Source of the DNA: Acidobacteriota bacterium
GTDB lineage: Bacteria; Acidobacteriota; CAIWXX01
Assembly: GCA_016191015.1 (NCBI GenBank)
Contig: JACPPM010000035.1
Coordinates: 1-43,987, forward strand
Length of the DNA stretch: 43,987 nt
Direction of reading: 5' to 3'
Under the pieces are notes generated by a model. That model made no database searches, was not told the DNA's origin, and was given only the letters and a program-made list of their open reading frames with translations. This document shows positions 31,027 to 39,628 of this stretch, piece by piece. Position 1 is the stretch's first letter. Each line of letters opens with the position of its first letter. The position numbers and the translations under genes were made by a program.

Positions 31027-32270
31027 CCTCGCCTCAAACTCTCCAGATCCTCGAAAAAGCCCGGATATGACTTGCGCACACACTCCGATGATTGTAGGAG
31101 AACCCCGTCGCGCGAAACGAGACCGGCCACGGCCGCCGCCATGGCGATCCTGTGGTCGCCACGAGGATCAACCGTTCCGCCGGCCAGCGTCCCTCCCGTC
31201 ACCTCCATCACATCACCCGTCACGGCGATCGTGCCACCGAGTCGCCTGAACACATCGCTCAGAGACGCCGCCCGATCGCTCTCCTTGTGGCGGAGCCTTC
31301 CGGCTCCGGAGAGCCGGCTCGTGCCGGTGCAGGCGGAGGCGAGCGCCACGAGCGGCGGAAACAGATCCGGACAGTCGGACGCATCGAATGCGAACGGCGC
31401 CAGGACCCTGCCCGATACATCGATCGCATCGCATTCGCATCGAACGCCTGCCCCGCACGCCCGCAAGACATCCAGGATGGCTCGGTCCGCCTGCCTCGAG
31501 TCCCCTCGCAGGTTCGACACACGAGCGCGCCCCGCCAACGCCCCCGCCACGAGAAGGAACGCTGCCCCGGACCAGTCACCTTCGACCTGATACTCGCGAG
31601 CTCCATATCGCTGCCCGCCCCGAATGTGGAATTGCGTGAGCGACTCGTCGTGGACGACCCGAACGCCGAAGTCGGCAAGGACGTCGATCGTCATCCTCAC
31701 GTACGGATGGCTCTTCAGCTCGCTTACTACTAACGTAGTATCATTGCCGCATGCCGGGGCCGCAATCAGCAGTCCCGTGAGGAGCTGGGAGCTGGTCGAC
31801 CCGTCCACCTGTGCCGTTCCTCCTCGCAGCGGGCCCCTCACCACAATCGGTGGCAGCCCGTTGGCCGTGGTGCAAGCTGCCCCCAACGCCTTCAGCGGAG
31901 CCTCGACCATCCCCACCGGGCGCGACGCAAGCGACCCACGGGCGGTCAGCGTGCTCTCCCCTGCAAAGAGCGCGGCGATGGGTGTGAACATCCGCATGCA
32001 CAGACCGGATTCGCCACAGTCGATGAGCGAACCATCAGGTGCCGCTCCGCCGCCCTCCACCCTGACCTGACCCGTATCGAGATCGACGTGGGCGCCGAGC
32101 GCTCGGGCGGCCTGAAAGGCCGCATGCGCGTCCTCGCAGAGCGAGGGAGTCAGAATCGTCGACGTCCCCCTGGCCAGCATCGCCGCGGCAACGGCACGCT
32201 GAGTCATGCTCTTCGACGGAGGCGCGATCACGCACCCCTCCACGCGAGCGGGACGGATCTCCCTGTTCAT
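31023..32270 (-). CDS. aroA: 3-phosphoshikimate 1-carboxyvinyltransferase (EPSP synthase)
   Basis: The 415-residue product has the EPSP synthase hallmarks: PPSKSMTQRAVAAAMLARG near the N-terminus, GESGLCMRMFTPIAALFAG in place of the usual GNAGTAMR loop, and RGDHRIAMAAAVAGLVS near the C-terminus. It joins shikimate 3-phosphate with PEP. The GESGLCMR loop departs from the class I GNAGTAMR pattern and resembles variants in non-proteobacterial enzymes. Four-nt overlaps join it to aroB upstream and aroC downstream. Confidence 0.9.
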   Translation of the reverse strand: MNREIRPARVEGCVIAPPSKSMTQRAVAAAMLARGTSTILTPSLCEDAHAAFQAARALGAHVDLDTGQVRVEGGGAAPDGSLIDCGESGLCMRMFTPIAALFAGESTLTARGSLASRPVGMVEAPLKALGAACTTANGLPPIVVRGPLRGGTAQVDGSTSSQLLTGLLIAAPACGNDTTLVVSELKSHPYVRMTIDVLADFGVRVVHDESLTQFHIRGGQRYGAREYQVEGDWSGAAFLLVAGALAGRARVSNLRGDSRQADRAILDVLRACGAGVRCECDAIDVSGRVLAPFAFDASDCPDLFPPLVALASACTGTSRLSGAGRLRHKESDRAASLSDVFRRLGGTIAVTGDVMEVTGGTLAGGTVDPRGDHRIAMAAAVAGLVSRDGVLLQSSECVRKSYPGFFEDLESLRRG

Positions 32271-33304
32271 CTACCCGGACTCCGCTGAGGCGTCACGGCC
32301 GCCGCATCCATCAGTTCCTCGACCGTTACCTCCTCAACGACGGCATGGCCGATCCTGTCGAGGAGCGTCATCCGGAGCCTACCGCCGGCTCGCTTCTTGT
32401 CCTTCCCGATCGCATCGATGATCGGGACCTCATCCCATTCGATTCGGGTCGGCAGGCCGAATCGCGTGAGCAGCGTCGCGAGTCGCTTCGCGGCCGAGTC
32501 GGGCAGACGGCCTCGTCCCACGGAGACCCTGGCGGCGGCCACCATTCCGACGCTGACGGCTTCGCCGTGGGGCAGTCCTACGGCCTTCTCGATCGAGTGC
32601 CCGAGAGTGTGGCCGAAGTTCAGCTTCATGCGCGCCGCCTGATCCGATTCGTCCTCTTCGACCACCGCCGCCTTCACAGCGACAGACCGGCTGACCGCCG
32701 TGTGCACGGCGCCGCGTTCCAGTGCCAGGAGCGCATCGGGGTCGACCTCCAACATGCCGAAGAGCTCTTCGTCCCCCACCGCGGCGCTCTTCACGATCTC
32801 GGCGATCCCGCATCGGACGGCACGCGTCGGGAGCGTCCTCAGCAGATCGTAGTCGAGCAGACAGAACCTCGGCTGCCTGATTGTCCCGACGAGGTTTTTG
32901 TAGGCCCGCAGGTTGACGCCATTCTTTCCCCCCAGGCTCGCGTCCACCTGAGCCAGCATTGTGGTCGGAACGAAGCCGAAAGGAAGACCCCGACAGAATG
33001 TCGACGCCGCGAAACCGGTCACGTCGCAGACGACGCCCCCGCCGATGCCGAGAACGAATGAGGTACGATCGAGCTCCAATTCCAGGAACCGCTCGTAGAT
33101 TCTGGAGACGGTCTCGAGCGTCTTTGATTCCTCGCCCTCGCCGATCTCCACAACTGGAGCCGACGGGAAGCCGGCTCCGTGCAACCGCCGGACGGTCGGA
33201 TCGGTGACCACGACGACCCGATCTGAGCAGCAGTGTTCGGAGACGTCTCCGAGCTTCCCTCCCAGGATGATCTCGCACTCCCCGGTGACTCCGCGAATCC
33301 TCAT
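32267..33304 (-). CDS. aroB: 3-dehydroquinate synthase
   Basis: The 345-residue product shows the NAD- and metal-binding signatures of Aro[42 protein letters not shown], and the metal-binding [24 protein letters not shown]. It cyclises DAHP to 3-dehydroquinate, step two of the shikimate pathway. Its start overlaps the DAHP synthase stop and its stop overlaps the aroA start (4 nt each). Genes for the next three steps (dehydroquinase, shikimate dehydrogenase, shikimate kinase) are not in this window. Confidence 0.92.
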   Translation of the reverse strand: MRIRGVTGECEIILGGKLGDVSEHCCSDRVVVVTDPTVRRLHGAGFPSAPVVEIGEGEESKTLETVSRIYERFLELELDRTSFVLGIGGGVVCDVTGFAASTFCRGLPFGFVPTTMLAQVDASLGGKNGVNLRAYKNLVGTIRQPRFCLLDYDLLRTLPTRAVRCGIAEIVKSAAVGDEELFGMLEVDPDALLALERGAVHTAVSRSVAVKAAVVEEDESDQAARMKLNFGHTLGHSIEKAVGLPHGEAVSVGMVAAARVSVGRGRLPDSAAKRLATLLTRFGLPTRIEWDEVPIIDAIGKDKKRAGGRLRMTLLDRIGHAVVEEVTVEELMDAAAVTPQRSPGR

Positions 33305-34122
33305 GATGTCTTTTCCACGCCCTCCATGAACCCCTGAAGCTCACGCACCTTCTTCATCATAGTTGAGAATTGGGCCGGTGTCAGAGCCTGTTCTTTATCG
33401 CTCAACGCCTCCGCCGGGTTCCGATGCACTTCGACGATGATTCCGTGCGCTCCGCAGGCGACCGCCGCCATGCTCATTGGCGGAATGAGACTCACCCTTC
33501 CCGTCCCATGCGTCGGGTCCGCAATCACAGGTAGATGACTCAGCTCTTTGATCGCCGGGATCGAACTGAGGTCGAGGGTGTTTCTGGTGTAGGTCTCGAA
33601 GGTTCTGATCCCCCTCTCGCAGAGAATCACGTCGGGGTTCCCTTCGTTGAGGATGTACTCGGCGCAGTTGAGCCATTCCTGGATTGTGGAGTGCATGCCT
33701 CGTTTGAGCAACACCGGCTTTGCCGCGCGCCCGACCTCCTTGAGCAGTGAGAAGTTCTGCATGTTGCGCGCGCCGACCTGCAGGACGTCGGCGTACTCGC
33801 AGACCCACGTGACATCCCGCGTATCGATCACCTCGGTCACAACCGGCAAGCCGGTCACGCTTCGCGCCTTCTCGAGGAGCTTCAGCCCCTTGAGGCCGAG
33901 CCCCTGGAAGGCATAGGGGGAAGTGCGAGGCTTGAAGGCGCCTCCCCGCAGCATGTCCGCACCCGCAGCCTTCACGGCGATGGCCGTTTCGAGGAGCTGA
34001 TCCTCGCTCTCGACCCCGCACGGGCCGGCGATCACCGTGAACCCAACACCGATACTCACCCCCGCAACCTGGACGACGGTCCGTTCGGCCCCGTTCAATG
34101 ATGCGAGCTTGCACTCAGTCAT
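33301..34122 (-). CDS. aroF: 3-deoxy-7-phosphoheptulonate (DAHP) synthase, class I-beta
   Basis: The 273-residue product is a bare class I-beta DAHP synthase barrel: [71 protein letters not shown] and [15 protein letters not shown]. It condenses PEP and erythrose 4-phosphate to start the shikimate pathway. Only ~28 residues precede the barrel, so the N-terminal ferredoxin-like/ACT regulatory domain of, for example, Thermotoga enzymes is missing. No fused chorismate mutase is present either. The enzyme is therefore probably not feedback-inhibited through an added domain, which makes the attenuator upstream of trpE more important (inference). Confidence 0.92.
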   Translation of the reverse strand: MTECKLASLNGAERTVVQVAGVSIGVGFTVIAGPCGVESEDQLLETAIAVKAAGADMLRGGAFKPRTSPYAFQGLGLKGLKLLEKARSVTGLPVVTEVIDTRDVTWVCEYADVLQVGARNMQNFSLLKEVGRAAKPVLLKRGMHSTIQEWLNCAEYILNEGNPDVILCERGIRTFETYTRNTLDLSSIPAIKELSHLPVIADPTHGTGRVSLIPPMSMAAVACGAHGIIVEVHRNPAEALSDKEQALTPAQFSTMMKKVRELQGFMEGVEKTS

Positions 34123-34949
34123 ACGGCCTCCTGTGCGCGGGGTCTCCGCGCCTGCTTGAGCTTGCGCACGGTCTCCTGCGCGAGCTCACCGATTCGCCGG
34201 CCGGCTTCGGCCGGATCGTACTCCTCGATAAACCGTACCAGGACGCTCCCCATCACGACCGCATCCGCGTCCACCGCTACCGCGGCCGCCTGATCCGCTG
34301 TCGAGATCCCGAATCCCACGGCGATGGGATTGCTCACGTGACTGCGAAGCCTCCGGATCTCCACCCCGAGAGATACCGGGAGCTGATCGCGCATCCCGGT
34401 GACTCCGAGTCGCGAGACGTAGTAAACGAACGCTGTCGACCGCTGGTCGATCGCCTGCAACCGTTCGGGCGTGCTCGTCGGTGCCGCCAGGAAGACGGTA
34501 TCCAGCCGCGACTCCCGCATCGCCGCACGGTAGGCATCGGCTTCCTCCACGGGCAGATCCAGAACGAGCGCTCCATCGGCACCCGCGTGTGATGCACGCC
34601 GGGCGAAGGTCGCGACGCCGGTGCGTAGCAGCGGGTTGTAATAGGTGAAAAGCACAATGGGAATCACGCAACCGCCGGAACGCACGCGCGCGACGAGATC
34701 GAGGACGGCCCGCAGTGTGACCCCGTTGCGCAGCGCCCGCTCGGATGACCGCTGATTCACCGGCCCGTCTGCGACAGGATCAGAGAATGGCACACCAATC
34801 TCGACCACATCGGCACCGGCCTCTGCGAGGATGCGTATGTATTCTTCTGTCCACTCAATGGAAGGATCGCCCGCCGTCAGGTACGGAATAAACCCCGCGC
34901 GATCGCTGTCGCGCAGCGCTTTCATAGTTGATCTCAAGCGTGTGTTCAT
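34119..34949 (-). CDS. trpA: Tryptophan synthase alpha subunit
   Basis: The 276-residue TIM-barrel protein carries [11 protein letters not shown] with the catalytic Asp region, [20 protein letters not shown] with the catalytic Glu and Asp, and a C-terminal [11 protein letters not shown] and [10 protein letters not shown] phosphate-binding part. It cleaves indole-3-glycerol phosphate and passes indole to TrpB. It overlaps trpB upstream and the DAHP synthase gene downstream by 4 nt. Confidence 0.92.
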   Translation of the reverse strand: MNTRLRSTMKALRDSDRAGFIPYLTAGDPSIEWTEEYIRILAEAGADVVEIGVPFSDPVADGPVNQRSSERALRNGVTLRAVLDLVARVRSGGCVIPIVLFTYYNPLLRTGVATFARRASHAGADGALVLDLPVEEADAYRAAMRESRLDTVFLAAPTSTPERLQAIDQRSTAFVYYVSRLGVTGMRDQLPVSLGVEIRRLRSHVSNPIAVGFGISTADQAAAVAVDADAVVMGSVLVRFIEEYDPAEAGRRIGELAQETVRKLKQARRPRAQEAV

Positions 34950-36181
34950 GCACCCCCCACGATCTCAGCCTCCGCGCCTGGAACTTTGCACTTTGAACTT
35001 TGAACTGCTCCCCGCATGGTCTCTACGTCCTTGTCTCCCCGCCCCGAGACATTGACGATGACGACCGAGCCGGATGGCATCGCGGGGGCGCGCTTGCAGG
35101 CATAGGCGATTGCGTGAGCGCTCTCGAGAGCAGGGATGATTCCCTCGGTCCGGCTCAGCATCTGGAAGGCCTCGATCGCCTCATCGTCCGTAACGCTCAC
35201 GTACCTCACCCGGCCTCGTGCGAACAGGTCCGCGTGCTCCGGGCCCACCGCAGGATAGTCGAGTCCGGCTGACACGCTATGGGTCTCCCTGATTTGGCCG
35301 TCGTCGTCCTGGAGCAGGTATGTATAGGTCCCGTGCAGAACCCCGGGCGAACCCCAACCAGGTGCGAAACGCGCCGCATGGCGACCCGAGTCGATCCCCT
35401 CGCCGCCAGCCTCGACCCCCGTCATCGCGACCCGGGCATCGTCCAGGAAGCCCGAGAAGATCCCGATCGCGTTGCTGCCACCGCCGACGCATGCGATCAC
35501 GGCCTCCGGCATCCTCCCCTCGGCGGCGAGTATCTGTCCACGCGCCTCCTCCCCGATCACTCTCTGGAAGTCGCGAACCATCGTCGGGTACGGATGCGGT
35601 CCCAGCACCGAGCCCAGAACATAGTGAGTCGTATCGACACGTCCAACCCAGTCGCGCATCGCCGCGTTGATGGCGTCCTTCAGCGTGCGGCTCCCCGATC
35701 CAACCGGGATGACCTCCGCACCCAGGAGTTTCATCCGGAACACGTTCAGCGCCTGCCGCTCCATGTCCCGTTCGCCCATGTAGACGGCACACTCCATTCC
35801 GAGGCACGCCGCTGCTGTGGCCGTCGCAACGCCGTGCTGACCGGCGCCGGTTTCGGCGATGAGCCGTCTCTTCCCCATGCGCATCGCCAGTAGAGCCTGT
35901 CCGATCGTGTTGTTGATCTTGTGCGCGCCCGTGTGGGCGAGGTCTTCACGCTTCAGATAGATCCGGACGCCCCCGAGAGTCGCACTCAACCGTCGCGCAT
36001 ACGTCAGCGGCGTCGGACGCCCCGCGTACTCGCGCAGCCGTCCCCGGACTTCTTCCTGAAACCCGGCATCGTTTCTGATGCGCCCGTACATGAGTGTAAG
36101 CTCGGCGAGAGGTGCCATCAGGGTCTCTGGAACGTAACTGCCTCCGAACTCACCGAACCTGCCCTCCACTCTCCCGCTCAT
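34946..36181 (-). CDS. trpB: Tryptophan synthase beta subunit
   Basis: The 411-residue PLP enzyme shows [14 protein letters not shown], the PLP lysine in [20 protein letters not shown], and the phosphate loop [14 protein letters not shown]. It condenses indole with serine. The conserved part ends at [11 protein letters not shown]. The last ~20 residues, including QSSKCKVPG, are encoded by a heptamer tandem repeat (34983-35006) and are not part of the family fold. It overlaps trpF and trpA by 4 nt. Confidence 0.93.
   Translation of the reverse strand: MSGRVEGRFGEFGGSYVPETLMAPLAELTLMYGRIRNDAGFQEEVRGRLREYAGRPTPLTYARRLSATLGGVRIYLKREDLAHTGAHKINNTIGQALLAMRMGKRRLIAETGAGQHGVATATAAACLGMECAVYMGERDMERQALNVFRMKLLGAEVIPVGSGSRTLKDAINAAMRDWVGRVDTTHYVLGSVLGPHPYPTMVRDFQRVIGEEARGQILAAEGRMPEAVIACVGGGSNAIGIFSGFLDDARVAMTGVEAGGEGIDSGRHAARFAPGWGSPGVLHGTYTYLLQDDDGQIRETHSVSAGLDYPAVGPEHADLFARGRVRYVSVTDDEAIEAFQMLSRTEGIIPALESAHAIAYACKRAPAMPSGSVVIVNVSGRGDKDVETMRGAVQSSKCKVPGAEAEIVGGA
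34983..35006. repeat. Heptamer tandem repeat inside the 3' end of trpB
   Basis: On the + strand the words are ACTTTGC, ACTTTGA, ACTTTGA and ACTGC. Three 7-nt units equal seven codons, so the frame survives and the repeat is translated as a TrpB tail. Confidence 0.8.
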
Positions 36182-36807
36182 ACCTTACCCCCTTTCACCC
36201 GGTGCGTGCTGCGCACCGCGTCACAAAAGGCCTTCAATTGCGCCGGGTCCTTGATCCCGGGAGCGCTCTCGATCCCGCTCGAGACGTCCACCCCCCACGG
36301 TTGCACGAATCGTACTGCGTGTGCCACGTTGGCAGGCGTGAGCCCGCCCGCCAGAATTGCCCGGCGGCGCCGAGCCACATCCCGAGCGAGCGCGAAGTCG
36401 ACCGGGCTTTCCTGCGTCTTCGGGCGATCCGCGAGGAGAAGGACGGAATCGAACCCTACGGCTCGCTCGACGCTCTCCCTGCCCGTCAGCTCAACCGCCT
36501 TGATGCATCTCCAGAGACCGATTTTCCGGCAGACGTCGCCCGGTTCCGCTCCGTGAAGCTGGACCAGGTCCAACGGGACCTGCCGGCAAACGGCGAGGAT
36601 TGCCTCGACGGGTGCGTCGATGAACACGCCGACACGCTGAACCGTGGCAGGCAGAGCGCCGGCGATTCCCATGGCTCGGTCGACCGTGACGCAGCGTGGG
36701 CTTTCGGCAGCGAAAACGAACCCCACGGCCCACGCACCGCACTCGGCTGCCAGCACCGCATCACGCTCGCGAGTCACGCCACAGATCTTCACGGCAACCA
36801 TCGTCAT
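36178..36807 (-). CDS. trpF: Phosphoribosylanthranilate isomerase
   Basis: The 209-residue barrel starts [18 protein letters not shown], with the catalytic Cys in [15 protein letters not shown] is followed by [14 protein letters not shown] and [16 protein letters not shown], which contribute the catalytic Asp and the phosphate site. It isomerises phosphoribosylanthranilate in tryptophan synthesis. It overlaps trpC upstream and trpB downstream by 4 nt. Confidence 0.92.
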   Translation of the reverse strand: MTMVAVKICGVTRERDAVLAAECGAWAVGFVFAAESPRCVTVDRAMGIAGALPATVQRVGVFIDAPVEAILAVCRQVPLDLVQLHGAEPGDVCRKIGLWRCIKAVELTGRESVERAVGFDSVLLLADRPKTQESPVDFALARDVARRRRAILAGGLTPANVAHAVRFVQPWGVDVSSGIESAPGIKDPAQLKAFCDAVRSTHRVKGGKV

Positions 36808-37586
36808 GCCCTCACGCCACGCGCGAGCAGGCCGGCCAGTGCGGCGCCCGGCCCGCCGGTTCTGATGAAATGCGTTCCTATCAGGAAGCCGGCGTAACCG
36901 AGTGCGGAGAGCTCGGCGATCTGCTCTCCTCTCGTGATGCCACTCTCGCTGATCAGCACGGTCCCCTCAGGCCGGGGGACGCGGGCGAGCCGGCGGGAGA
37001 CCTCCAGGTCCACTTCGAGGCTCTTCAGGTCACGATTATTCACGCCGATCATCGTCGCGCCGCACTGAATGGCGATGTCCATCTCCTCCTCCGAGTGCAC
37101 CTCGATCAAAGTGTCCAGCCCGAGACCTGCTGCCGCGCGACGAAGGCGGGCCAGGGTGTCGGACCCGAGCAACGCAACGATGAGCAGGATGCAATCCGCC
37201 CCGTTCAAACGGCCGAGCTGCACCTGTGACTCGTCGACGATGAAGTCCTTCATGAGAAGCGGCAGGTCGACGGCATTCCGGATTGCCGAGAGGTGCTGGA
37301 TGCTCCCGCCGAAGAAGTCGGGTTCGGTGAGGACGGAAATCGCCGACGCACCGTTGGCTGCGTACTGCCGCGCGACGTCGACTGGATCGAGCCCGTGGCC
37401 GAGGCAACCGGCAGAAGGCGATCGCATCTTCACCTCGGCGATGATGCCAGGTCCGCCGAGGATGGCAGTGCGGAACTCCCTGGGCGGTGGGAGGGTCGCG
37501 AGTCTGTCGCGCAACGTCGCCGGATCGGAACACAGCGGTTCCCGGGCGATTCGCTCCCGCGTTGCCCGTGCGATCGTTTCAAGCAT
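36804..37586 (-). CDS. trpC: Indole-3-glycerol phosphate synthase
   Basis: The 260-residue barrel carries IIAEVKMRSPSAG, LTEPDFFGGSIQHL, LLMKDFIVDESQVQ, IGVNNRDLKSLEVDL and LISESGITRG, which together provide the catalytic Lys and Glu residues. It closes the indole ring from CdRP. It is the first gene of the second block of the operon: 440 bp of repeats separate it from trpD, so either read-through or an unseen promoter must supply its transcript. Confidence 0.92.
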   Translation of the reverse strand: MLETIARATRERIAREPLCSDPATLRDRLATLPPPREFRTAILGGPGIIAEVKMRSPSAGCLGHGLDPVDVARQYAANGASAISVLTEPDFFGGSIQHLSAIRNAVDLPLLMKDFIVDESQVQLGRLNGADCILLIVALLGSDTLARLRRAAAGLGLDTLIEVHSEEEMDIAIQCGATMIGVNNRDLKSLEVDLEVSRRLARVPRPEGTVLISESGITRGEQIAELSALGYAGFLIGTHFIRTGGPGAALAGLLARGVRA

Positions 37587-37620
37587 CGTGAATACTCAGC
37601 TGGCGTGGATGCCGAAGTGA

Positions 37621-37998
37621 AGTCCACCGCAGAGGCGCAGAGCACGCAGAGGAGGGAAGAAATGGTGGATGGACCACCGCCCTTTGCTGCCTCGATTGGA
37701 TGTCCAGGTTTTCAAGAATGCAGCCGAACCGGACGTCACCGCCGTAGCGCCTCAGCGGTCTGGGGCATCCGTCCATCATCGAACCGAATGTAGGCGTGTC
37801 TCTTTCCGCTCTAACGCAAAGGCGCAAAAACGCAAAGCCACAGGATTGGGCCGGAGATTCTTTCCGCCTTTGCGGCTTTGTGTTTGAAACGGTCTCGATC
37901 GAAGCCGGTCTGCCTTTCTCATCAGAAGCCGTGCGACAAATCCCACAAGAATGACGCATTGCATCTCCGCGCTCTCTGCGTCTCTGCGGTGAGACGAA
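37621..37998. repeat. Nested palindromic repeats R6 between trpD and trpC
   Basis: An outer pair (CCGCAGAGGCGCAGAGCACG near 37628 and, inverted, CTCTCTGCGTCTCTGCGG near 37974) encloses an inner pair (ACGCAAAGGCGCAAAAACGC near 37814 and, inverted, CCTTTGCGGCTTTGTG near 37867). The gap 37587-38026 holds no gene and no clear terminator. Confidence 0.75.
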
Positions 37999-38026
37999 TG
38001 GCTCTCGTTGCACGGCGGCCGAGTAG

Positions 38027-39061
38027 TTACAAAGCATCGCTGTGATCCCTGTTCAATCGGCGCAGCTCCTCAAGCAGCACGGCGGCCCGCCCGGACCTGA
38101 TGCACTCGCGCGCGATCTCGACGCCATCGCGGAGAGTCGGGACGGAGCCTGCGACCAGAAGCGCCGCTGAGGCGTTGAGGAGTGTGCCATCGAGGAGGGG
38201 GCCTCCTTCGCCGTGACAAATGTGCTCGAGAGCGCGGGCGTTGGCTGCAGCGTCCCCACCGACCAGGGCGCGCGGATCGGCGCGTGGCAACCCCAGCTCC
38301 TCGGGGGTCACGACCCCGTTCCGAATCCCGCCCCATTCGTCGATCTGACAGATGAAGGTCGCCCCGGCCACGCTCAGCTCGTCCATCCCGTCCTCGCCGT
38401 GGACGATCATTACGCGATCCACCCCCAACTCCAGAAGTGTAGCGGCATAGATCGTCACCAGGGAGAGGTCGCGGACCCCCATGACCTGGCGCCTCACGCG
38501 CGCCGGGTTCGTGAGCGGGCCGAGGAGGTTGAAGACGGTCGGAAGCCCGATGGCTTTGCGCGCACGGGCCACGTGCTTCATCGCGGGATGATAGAGAGGG
38601 GCGAATAGAAAGCCGAAGCCGGTCTGCTCGATGGAGCGCTGCGTCAGAGACGGCGCGCAATCGACGGCGACACCGAGCGCCTCGAGCACATCGGCGCTCC
38701 CCGCGCGACTCGACACCGCCCGGTTTCCGTGCTTCGCGACCGCGGCTCCGGCGCCGGCTGCAACCAGAGCTGCCGCGGTGGAGAAGTTGAACGTCGAGAG
38801 CCCGTCGCCGCCTGTCCCGCAGGTGTCGATGAGCGGCGTGCGGCGGATGGGGATGGTGACCGCCCGATCGCGCATCGCTTCGGCGAATCCGGCGAGCTCA
38901 TCCGCGCGCACCCCCCGCGGCTGAATCGCCCCCAGAAGGGCGCACACCTGCGCCTCATCCACGTCGCCCGACATCATCATGCCCATGGCATCGCGCGCGG
39001 CGGAACGCTCCAGCGGCCTCCCGTCGAAGAGGGTATGGAGGAACGGCTTGATGTCCGGCAT
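38027..39061 (-). CDS. trpD: Anthranilate phosphoribosyltransferase
   Basis: The 344-residue product has the PRPP-binding DTCGTGGDGLSTFNFSTAAA, then KHGNRAVSSRAGSADVLEAL, FAPLYHPAMKHV and FNLLGPLTNPARV, all TrpD hallmarks. It transfers phosphoribose to anthranilate. It starts 3 bp after the trpG stop, and its 3' end abuts the repeat block before trpC. It is a standalone TrpD, not fused to TrpG. Confidence 0.92.
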   Translation of the reverse strand: MPDIKPFLHTLFDGRPLERSAARDAMGMMMSGDVDEAQVCALLGAIQPRGVRADELAGFAEAMRDRAVTIPIRRTPLIDTCGTGGDGLSTFNFSTAAALVAAGAGAAVAKHGNRAVSSRAGSADVLEALGVAVDCAPSLTQRSIEQTGFGFLFAPLYHPAMKHVARARKAIGLPTVFNLLGPLTNPARVRRQVMGVRDLSLVTIYAATLLELGVDRVMIVHGEDGMDELSVAGATFICQIDEWGGIRNGVVTPEELGLPRADPRALVGGDAAANARALEHICHGEGGPLLDGTLLNASAALLVAGSVPTLRDGVEIARECIRSGRAAVLLEELRRLNRDHSDAL

Positions 39062-39064
39062 GCT

Positions 39065-39628
39065 TTACGCCTCCAAGAAATTCCGCAGGATCGCTTTTCC
39101 ATCAGCAGTCAGGACGGATTCTGGGTGGAACTGAACGCCTTCGACACGGTATCGCTTGTGGCGGATTCCCATCACGGTTCCGTCGCTGGTGGTCGCGGTG
39201 ACCGTCAGACACGATGGCAGCGTCGCGCGCTCGACCACCAGTGAGTGGTACCGTGTCGCTACGAATGGATTGGCGACACGCCGGTAGATTCTGTGACCGT
39301 CATGACTCACCTCGCTCGTCTTGCCGTGGCAGAGCCTTCTCGCGCGCACCACGCGCCCGCCGAAAGCACGCGCCACTGCCTGGTGCCCGAGGCACACACC
39401 GAGAATCGGAATCGAAGGCGCGAGGACCCGAATGAGATCGACGCATATCCCGGCCTGGTCGGGATGGCCCGGCCCCGGCGAGATGACGATGGCCCTGGAC
39501 CGAAAACCCGCCACGTCGGAGACCGCCAGAACATCGTTGCGCCGCACGATCACGCGCGCCCCAAGCTCGGAGAGATACTGGTACAGGTTGTAGGTGAAGG
39601 AATCGTAGTTGTCGATGAGCAGAATCAT
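39065..39628 (-). CDS. trpG: Anthranilate synthase glutamine amidotransferase subunit
   Basis: The 187-residue class I glutamine amidotransferase starts ILLIDNYDSFTYNLYQYL. It has the nucleophile Cys in ILGVCLGHQAVARAFGG and the His/Glu pair in VEGVQFHPESVLT. It supplies ammonia to TrpE. In some bacteria such a subunit also serves PabB; no pabB is visible here. The start overlaps the trpE stop by 4 nt. Confidence 0.92.
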   Translation of the reverse strand: MILLIDNYDSFTYNLYQYLSELGARVIVRRNDVLAVSDVAGFRSRAIVISPGPGHPDQAGICVDLIRVLAPSIPILGVCLGHQAVARAFGGRVVRARRLCHGKTSEVSHDGHRIYRRVANPFVATRYHSLVVERATLPSCLTVTATTSDGTVMGIRHKRYRVEGVQFHPESVLTADGKAILRNFLEA

